Source of the DNA: Bacillus sp. (in: firmicutes)
Lineage (GTDB): Bacteria; Bacillota; Bacilli; Bacillales; Cytobacillaceae
Assembly (NCBI GenBank): GCA_003457145.1
Contig: DMSR01000289.1
Span: 706-12,284, forward strand
Length of the DNA stretch: 11,579 bases
Reading direction: 5' to 3'
In this document: positions 6,655 to 11,579 of the stretch, one piece after another
How positions within the stretch are numbered: the stretch's first letter is position 1
Layout: the number at the start of each line of letters is the position of its first letter
Notes under the pieces: generated by a model
What the model was told of the DNA's origin: nothing
The model's database searches: none
What the model saw: the letters and a program-made list of their open reading frames with translations, nothing else
Program-made: the position numbers and the translations under genes

Positions 6655-6820
6655 ACCGGTCAGGCTTTTGATTTTAACTCTTAATCTTTCAGGTGCACCC
6701 TGAAAAAATATTATCCAAAAATATGTATTAATCAATTTTGTCTTGATCAGAAACCAGCTAAATATTCCAATGATTATTCCTTGCAAAAAAAAAGAACTTT
6801 AAGGATAATGGCGGTAGGAC

Positions 6821-6886
6821 ACAAAATAGTAATATTTTGTTCAAAAAAAATTCACAAAAAAGTTGTGAAGTGTGATTTAATATACA
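6821..6886. promoter_or_regulatory. cluster of ResD-like boxes and dyads upstream of ctaB
   Basis: ACAAAATA (6821-6828) and TATTTTGT (6833-6840) form an 8-bp inverted repeat. It is followed by TTCACAA (6851-6857) and TTGTGAA (6863-6869), a second dyad. The minus strand at 6858-6850 reads TTTGTGAAT, the pattern reported for the redox response regulator ResD, and a third similar box, TTTGTGAAA, occurs at 6985-6993. A -10-like TATACA is at 6881-6886 without a proper -35. ResDE control of cta genes is known in B. subtilis; binding here is inferred. Confidence 0.45.
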
Positions 6887-7040
6887 ACGTAGATGTTATT
6901 TTTCTACACAAACAATTAACAACTTTTACACATTGACAATAGTGGAAAATACCATTCGTGATAGAAACATAAACTCTTCTTTTTTTTGTGAAAAATGCAT
7001 TCTGTTTTTAACAACAAAAAGGAGATGGAGGAGGATAAGG

Positions 7041-7967
7041 ATGTCTAATTCAAAAGCTTTGAGTGAAGCTGTGTTAGATGATGGGCGGCCTGGAACAGTG
7101 GAGAACACAGCGCTGAAGGACTTTCTTGCATTGATTAAAGTAGGCATCGTTAATTCAAATGCGATGACAACCTTTACAGGACTGTGGCTGGCGCTTCATT
7201 TCAGCGGAGCTCGTTTTCTGGATAGCATCGATTTAATATTGGCAACATTGATTGGCTCATCCCTGATTGTTGCCGGGTCATGCAGTCTTAATAACTATAT
7301 TGATCGCGATATTGATCATTTAATGGAACGTACAAAAGGCAGACCGACTGTAACTGGGAAAGTGCAGCCTGCGAAGGTAGCGCTGATGAGTTTCCTTCTG
7401 ATAGGAATAGGCACCGCATTCTTGTTCACTACTACGGTGACAGCTGCTGTTATTGGGATCTTTGGAGTGTTCAGTTATGTAGTCCTTTATACAATGTGGT
7501 CAAAACGCCAATATGTATCAAACACGATTGTCGGCAGTATCTCAGGCGCTGTTCCGCCATTAATTGGCTGGGCAGCAGTTGACCCTAGTCTTGATGTGAT
7601 GGCATGGGTATTGTTTGCGATTGTATTCATTTGGCAGCCGCCTCATTTCTACGCACTTGCGATGAGAAGGGTTGAGGAGTATCGCGCTGCAGGTATACCG
7701 ATGCTTCCCGTTGTTAAAGGCTTCAAGGCAACCAGGAAGTCGATTTTTATATGGATTGCTGCTTTGCTGCCATTACCATTTTTCCTGCCATCGCTAGGAA
7801 TTCCATTCTTTGTTCTCGCCACTGTACTGAATATCGGATGGCTGGCTTTAGGAATCTATGGGCTTAAATTCAAGGATGACATGAAATGGGCTAAGTTGAT
7901 GTTTGTATATTCTTTACAATACTTAACCATCATGTTTGTTGCTATGGTAATTGTCACACTGATTTAA
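7041..7967 (+). CDS. ctaB: protoheme IX farnesyltransferase (heme O synthase) CtaB
   Basis: CtaB adds a farnesyl group to the vinyl side chain of heme B, making heme O, the substrate of CtaA. This 308-residue member of the UbiA prenyltransferase family has about nine membrane segments. The first acidic motif N84-x3-D88-x3-D92 lies in NNYIDRDID and is followed by ERTKGRP. The second conserved region is [26 protein letters not shown], typical of heme O synthases. ATG 7041 is chosen for the strong GGAGGAGG 6 nt upstream; the frame is open further back but lacks homology there. It is the first gene of the ctaBCDE unit. A hairpin after its stop may limit read-through. Confidence 0.96.
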   Translation: MSNSKALSEAVLDDGRPGTVENTALKDFLALIKVGIVNSNAMTTFTGLWLALHFSGARFLDSIDLILATLIGSSLIVAGSCSLNNYIDRDIDHLMERTKGRPTVTGKVQPAKVALMSFLLIGIGTAFLFTTTVTAAVIGIFGVFSYVVLYTMWSKRQYVSNTIVGSISGAVPPLIGWAAVDPSLDVMAWVLFAIVFIWQPPHFYALAMRRVEEYRAAGIPMLPVVKGFKATRKSIFIWIAALLPLPFFLPSLGIPFFVLATVLNIGWLALGIYGLKFKDDMKWAKLMFVYSLQYLTIMFVAMVIVTLI

Positions 7968-7980
7968 TCTTTGTTAGGTG

Positions 7981-8012
7981 ATTCTCTCTTTGTTGAATAA
8001 GAGAGAATTTAT
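7981..8012 (+). terminator. partial terminator or attenuator-like hairpin between ctaB and ctaC
   Basis: A perfect 10-bp stem has arms 7981-7990 and 7999-8008 with an 8-nt loop, 13 nt after the ctaB stop. Only a short T stretch (TTTAT) follows, so incomplete termination is likely. This would make more CtaB-only message than oxidase message, or protect the ctaB 3' end. Confidence 0.55.
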
Positions 8013-8023
8013 CCATATATAAT
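7993..8023 (+). promoter_or_regulatory. possible internal promoter for ctaC
   Basis: A perfect TATAAT at 8018-8023 lies 50 nt before ctaC. Its best -35 is TTGAAT (7993-7998, 4 of 6) at a long 19-nt spacing, inside the loop of the preceding hairpin. It could let ctaCDE be transcribed apart from ctaB, but AT-rich DNA gives such matches by chance. Confidence 0.3.
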
Positions 8024-8072
8024 ACCAACAAAATTCATTAGATTTTTTACGAAAGAGGGGTTTAATTAAGCT

Positions 8073-9146
8073 ATGAAGATGCTTACTAAATGGCGTCTGC
8101 TGTCACTGTTCACAATGATAGCATTAATTTTGTCTGGCTGTGGTCAGCCGTACTTGTCTGCTTTAAGGCCTGCAGGAGAAGTTGCGCAAACCCAGTACGA
8201 TCTCATGGTGTTGAGCACGGCGATTATGGTGGGAGTAATTGCTGTAGTCTCTGTCATTTTTATTTACGTTCTTATGAAGTTCCGCAGGAAAAGTGAAGAT
8301 GAGATTCCAAAACAAGTTGAGGGGAGCCATAAACTTGAAATCATTTGGACAGTCATTCCGATCCTATTGCTTTTGATCTTGGCTGTACCAACTGTTGCAT
8401 CTACTTTTAATCTTGCAAATGTATCACCTATGGAAAAGAAAAATAAAGATGGCAAAACGGATGTTCTAGTGGTGAATGTGCGTGCCAACCTTTACTGGTG
8501 GGAATTCGAATATCCAAATGAAGAAATTATCACTAGTCAGGATTTGGTAGTCCCTACGGATGAAAAGGTTTACTTCAATCTTAAGGCTTCTGATGTCAAA
8601 CACTCTTTCTGGATTCCGTCTGCTGGCGGAAAGATGGATACAAACACTGATAATGTCAATAAGTTCTGGCTTGAGTTCGACAGTTATGGAGCGGATGCTG
8701 CTGGCGGGTTATTCTACGGCAAATGTGCCGAGCTTTGCGGTCCTTCGCACGCATTGATGGATTTCAAAGTCAAGGCCCTTCCACGCGATGAATTCGATCA
8801 ATGGGTAGCTGATATGCAAGCTGTTAAAGAGCCTGTTCAGGCTGAAACAGCGACTGCACAAGAGGGTCAGGAAATCTTCAATAACAGTTGTATTGGATGC
8901 CACGCCGTAACTCCAGCCAATACAACGAATGAAGCAGCCCGTATAGGCCCTAACTTAACAAACTTTGGCGAACGTTCACGAATTGCTGGAGTTCTTGACC
9001 ATTCAGAAGAAGATCTGAAAAAATGGATTAAAGATCCAGAAGCATATAAACCTGGCAACTTGATGACTGATAAATACGCTGATTTGTCAGAAGAGGAGCT
9101 TGACGCATTAACAGAATATCTGATGGGCTTAAAGGTCCAGAAATAA
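8073..9146 (+). CDS. ctaC: cytochrome caa3 oxidase subunit II with fused cytochrome c (CtaC)
   Basis: CtaC accepts electrons and passes them through its own heme c and CuA to subunit I. The 357-residue lipoprotein has a signal peptide with lipobox LSGC (Cys23), two membrane helices (about 45-70 and 90-110), and an outward-facing cupredoxin domain. CuA ligands are H177 (VKHSFW), C218, E220, C222, H226 and M229. WWEFEYP is the aromatic patch for electron entry. A cytochrome c domain follows, with C273-x2-C276-H277 and M331 (GNLM) as probable sixth ligand, which defines the caa3 type. GAGGGG lies 12 nt before ATG 8073, a rather long spacing; ATG 8079 is a possible alternative. ctaD follows after 31 bp. 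Confidence 0.96.
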   Translation: MKMLTKWRLLSLFTMIALILSGCGQPYLSALRPAGEVAQTQYDLMVLSTAIMVGVIAVVSVIFIYVLMKFRRKSEDEIPKQVEGSHKLEIIWTVIPILLLLILAVPTVASTFNLANVSPMEKKNKDGKTDVLVVNVRANLYWWEFEYPNEEIITSQDLVVPTDEKVYFNLKASDVKHSFWIPSAGGKMDTNTDNVNKFWLEFDSYGADAAGGLFYGKCAELCGPSHALMDFKVKALPRDEFDQWVADMQAVKEPVQAETATAQEGQEIFNNSCIGCHAVTPANTTNEAARIGPNLTNFGERSRIAGVLDHSEEDLKKWIKDPEAYKPGNLMTDKYADLSEEELDALTEYLMGLKVQK

Positions 9147-9177
9147 CAGGGGATTTGTTTGAAAGGGAGGTAAAACT

Positions 9178-11049
9178 GTGAGTACCTATGCTCAGAAAAA
9201 GGGATTCGGCGCAACTTTATGGGACTATCTTACAACTGTTGACCATAAGAAAATCGCAATCCTTTATCTAATTGCTGGCGGATTCTTCTTTATCCTTGGT
9301 GGTCTAGAAGCTTTGTTCATCCGTATTCAGCTTGCTGTACCTAACAATGATTTTATGAGTGCAGGTTTCTATAATGAAATCCTGACTATGCATGGAACTA
9401 CAATGATATTCCTTGCAGCGATGCCACTTGTTTTCGCATTCATGAATGCTGTCATGCCATTGCAGATTGGTGCACGTGACGTTGCATTTCCATTCTTGAA
9501 CTCTTTAGGATTTTGGCTGTTCTTCTTTGGGGGGGTATTCCTGAACCTTTCATGGTTTTTAGGAGGCGCTCCTGATGCTGGCTGGACTTCATACGCTTCG
9601 CTTTCACTAGCATCTGAAACACACGGTATCGATTTTTATGCACTTGGCCTGCAAATTTCAGGTGCGGGAACACTAATCGGTGGGATTAACTTCCTTGTCA
9701 CGATTATCAATATGCGTGCTCCTGGCATGACATATATGCGTATGCCGATGTTCACTTGGGCAACCTTTGTAACATCTGCGCTAATTTTATTCGCTTTCCC
9801 GCCATTGACAGTTGGACTTTTCCTATTAATTTTTGACCGTATGTTTGGGGGGAATTTCTTCGACGTTACTATGGGTGGAAACACGATCATCTGGGAACAC
9901 CTTTTCTGGATTTTTGGTCACCCAGAAGTATATATCCTGATTTTGCCGGCATTCGGTATTTTCTCTGAGATTTTCGCTATCTTCTCTAGAAAACGTCTTT
10001 TCGGTTATTCTTCCATGGTATTTGCGACTGTATTGATCGGTTTCCTGGGGTTCATGGTATGGGCTCACCATATGTTCACAACTGGCCTAGGACCGATAGC
10101 TAACGCTATTTTCGCCGTAGCAACAATGGCTATTGCTGTACCAACTGGTATTAAGATCTTTAACTGGCTGTTTACAATGTGGGGAGGAAGTATCTCGTTC
10201 ACAACTCCGATGCTGTGGGCAACTGCTTTTATTCCATCCTTTGTTGCAGGTGGTGTTACTGGTGTCATGCTTGCATCTGCAACTGCTGACTACCAGTACC
10301 ATGACACATATTTCGTAGTAGCTCACTTCCACTATGTAATCGTTGGCGGTGTGGTCTTCGCGTTATTCGCTGGAGCTCATTTGTATTGGCCAAAGATGTT
10401 TGGAACAATGCTTAATGAAACTTTAGGTAAAATTACTTTCTGGTTATTCCTGATTGGCTTCCATTTAACATTCTTCATCCAGCACTTCTTAGGTCTAATG
10501 GGGATGCCTCGCCGTATCTTTACTTTCTTGCCGGGACAGGGATTGGAAGCTGGAAACCTTATAAGTTCTGTTGGAGCCATCTTTATGGCGATTGCAGTAA
10601 TCGTTCTATTAATTAATGTTATTATGACTACTGTTAAAAATGAAAAGGTTGGAAATGATCCTTGGGGTGATGGCCGTACGCTTGAGTGGGCTATTCCTTC
10701 ACCGCCGCCATTCTACAACTTTAAGCAGCTTCCGTTAGTTCGCGGTTTGGATGCTTACTGGCTTGAAAAAATGGAAGGCAAAAAAGGCATGACGCCTGCT
10801 GAACCTCTTGGTGATATTCATATGCCTAACAATTCATTCATTCCGTTTGTCATTTCGCTAGGATTATTCATTGCAGCATTTGGGGCAATGTACCGTGCGG
10901 ATTATGCATGGGGAATTCCAGTACTGATTCTTGGATTGGCTGTAACATTGGGGGCAATGTTCTTCCGTTCTGTAAAGGATGACCATGGATTCCACATTCA
11001 TAAAGAAGATTTAATTGATGAAGATAATGATAAGGGGGGTAAGGCATAA
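9178..11049 (+). CDS. ctaD: cytochrome caa3 oxidase subunit I (CtaD)
   Basis: CtaD is the catalytic subunit, where oxygen is reduced to water at the heme a3-CuB centre with proton pumping. It has 623 residues, the usual Bacillus length, and about 14 membrane segments. Visible ligands are H72 (LTMHG, heme a), H248 and Y252 of the HPEVY motif (CuB and cross-linked Tyr), H297-H298 (CuB), and H383 and H385 in HFH (heme a3 and heme a). E250 corresponds to the inner end of the D proton channel. Its entry motif N90-x10-D101-x6-N108 is intact, so an A-type pumping oxidase is expected. The GTG start at 9178 has GGGAGG 7 nt upstream. The stop TAA overlaps the ctaE ATG by one base, suggesting translational coupling. 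Confidence 0.97.
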   Translation: MSTYAQKKGFGATLWDYLTTVDHKKIAILYLIAGGFFFILGGLEALFIRIQLAVPNNDFMSAGFYNEILTMHGTTMIFLAAMPLVFAFMNAVMPLQIGARDVAFPFLNSLGFWLFFFGGVFLNLSWFLGGAPDAGWTSYASLSLASETHGIDFYALGLQISGAGTLIGGINFLVTIINMRAPGMTYMRMPMFTWATFVTSALILFAFPPLTVGLFLLIFDRMFGGNFFDVTMGGNTIIWEHLFWIFGHPEVYILILPAFGIFSEIFAIFSRKRLFGYSSMVFATVLIGFLGFMVWAHHMFTTGLGPIANAIFAVATMAIAVPTGIKIFNWLFTMWGGSISFTTPMLWATAFIPSFVAGGVTGVMLASATADYQYHDTYFVVAHFHYVIVGGVVFALFAGAHLYWPKMFGTMLNETLGKITFWLFLIGFHLTFFIQHFLGLMGMPRRIFTFLPGQGLEAGNLISSVGAIFMAIAVIVLLINVIMTTVKNEKVGNDPWGDGRTLEWAIPSPPPFYNFKQLPLVRGLDAYWLEKMEGKKGMTPAEPLGDIHMPNNSFIPFVISLGLFIAAFGAMYRADYAWGIPVLILGLAVTLGAMFFRSVKDDHGFHIHKEDLIDEDNDKGGKA

Positions 11050-11579
11050 TGCAAGCTGAAGAAAAATTCACTTATGAAACATGGCCTGCCGCGCCTGAAA
11101 AAGCAACCCTCGAAGCAAAGAATAAGTTTTTAGGCTTCTGGTTTTTCCTTGGTGGGGAGACGGTATTGTTTGCCACTCTCTTCGCCACTTATCTTGCACT
11201 AAAAGATAAAGTTCCAAATGGAGAACATGTTCTAGCTAAGGACCTTTTCGACCTGCCGTTAGTATTTGCTGCAACTATGCTGTTATTGACAAGCTCGTTG
11301 ACAAGTGTATATGCCATGCACCATATGAAGAACTTCGATTTCAAGAAGATGCAGGTATGGCTTGGTGTAACAGTCCTATTGGGAGCATTATTCCTTGCTT
11401 TGGAAATTTATGAATTCAATCACTATGTTCATGAGTATGGACATACATTCACTAGCAGCGCATTCGGGTCAGCATTCTATACTTTAGTAGGCTTCCACGG
11501 AGCACACGTTGCCTTTGGTTTAGCGTGGATCATCACTTTGATGGTCCGCAACTCTAAGCGTGGATTAAATCTTTACAAC
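11049..11579 (+). CDS. ctaE: cytochrome caa3 oxidase subunit III (CtaE), 3' end cut by the window
   Basis: The first 177 codons are present, open to the right edge. CtaE is the membrane subunit that stabilises subunit I and supports proton uptake. The sequence begins MQAEEKFTYETWPAAPEK and continues with LGFWFFLGGETVLFATLFATYL, LFLALEIYEF (conserved Glu region) and the signature LVGFHGAHVAFGLAWI. The family is about 200 residues, so roughly 30 residues are missing. ATG 11049 shares one base with the ctaD stop, and GGGGGG in the ctaD 3' end, 9 nt upstream, acts as its ribosome site. ctaF and ctaG would be expected beyond the edge. Confidence 0.95.
   Translation, partial: MQAEEKFTYETWPAAPEKATLEAKNKFLGFWFFLGGETVLFATLFATYLALKDKVPNGEHVLAKDLFDLPLVFAATMLLLTSSLTSVYAMHHMKNFDFKKMQVWLGVTVLLGALFLALEIYEFNHYVHEYGHTFTSSAFGSAFYTLVGFHGAHVAFGLAWIITLMVRNSKRGLNLYN

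Larger units (their letters stand above)
6423..7040. promoter_or_regulatory. ctaA-ctaB divergent regulatory region, no gene seen
   Basis: This is 618 bp of AT-rich DNA without a credible coding sequence. A minus-strand open frame at 6589-6786 has a TTG start and no ribosome site. Candidate -10 elements for ctaA (TATATT/TATTAT on the minus strand near 6480-6490) lack good -35 partners, which is common for activator-dependent promoters. TTGACA at 6933-6938 faces ctaB but has no good -10. Further structures are the imperfect hairpin at 6619-6644, a 7-bp palindrome (TTTCAGG/CCTGAAA, 6687-6705), and the ResD-like cluster described separately. Confidence 0.6.

Noticed and set aside
6589..6786. A 65-codon minus-strand open frame in the ctaA-ctaB gap with a hydrophobic N-terminus
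   Set aside because: It has a TTG start without a Shine-Dalgarno and sits in AT-rich regulatory DNA where such frames occur by chance.
6933..7040. Extended CtaB start at 6933
   Set aside because: The added residues look non-coding (runs of T and A), and ATG 7041 has a near-ideal ribosome site.

Overview
The window looks like ordinary chromosome from a low-GC, aerobic, spore-forming member of the Bacillaceae. The evidence is the gene content and order: a YhcN/YlaJ-type spore lipoprotein, a PIN-PhoH protein (YlaK), a YlaL-like protein, YlaN, FtsW, and then the cytochrome caa3 oxidase cluster ctaA / ctaB-ctaC-ctaD-ctaE. This matches the ylaJ-ylaK-ylaL-(ylaM)-ylaN-ftsW-(pycA)-ctaA-ctaBCDE neighbourhood of Bacillus subtilis. 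Shine-Dalgarno sites are strong, and several genes start with GTG or TTG (ylaJ, ylaK, ylaN, ctaD). I cannot name the species.

Layout. Positions 1-244 hold the upstream region of a PPOX-type flavin protein (245-700, +) and perhaps the first codons of a divergent gene leaving the left edge. The flavin gene is convergent with the ylaJ-like lipoprotein gene (786-1370, -), which is divergent from ylaK (1599-2939, +). A hairpin separates ylaK from the convergent ylaL-like gene (2985-3482, -), which is divergent from ylaN (3663-3944, +). ftsW (4142-5341, +) follows and ends convergently with ctaA (5466-6422, -) at a shared 18-bp terminator stem. A 618-bp AT-rich region with ResD-like boxes separates ctaA from ctaB (7041-7967, +). 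A hairpin lies between ctaB and ctaC (8073-9146), then ctaD (9178-11049) and the start of ctaE (11049 to the right edge). No rRNA, tRNA, CRISPR array or mobile element was seen.

How the genes work together. CtaB makes heme O and CtaA oxidises it to heme A, which is inserted into CtaD. CtaC carries the CuA centre and a fused cytochrome c domain. CtaC, CtaD and CtaE form the caa3 terminal oxidase. FtsW polymerises septal peptidoglycan. YlaN is linked to iron homeostasis, and YlaK is a probable RNA-acting nuclease/ATPase.

No previously undescribed system is evident. The points most worth a second look are a perfect 13-bp inverted repeat around the ylaL-like promoter and translation start, the absence of pycA and glsA2 (ylaM) from their usual slots, the regulatory DNA between ctaA and ctaB, and the ctaB-ctaC hairpin with a nearby candidate promoter.
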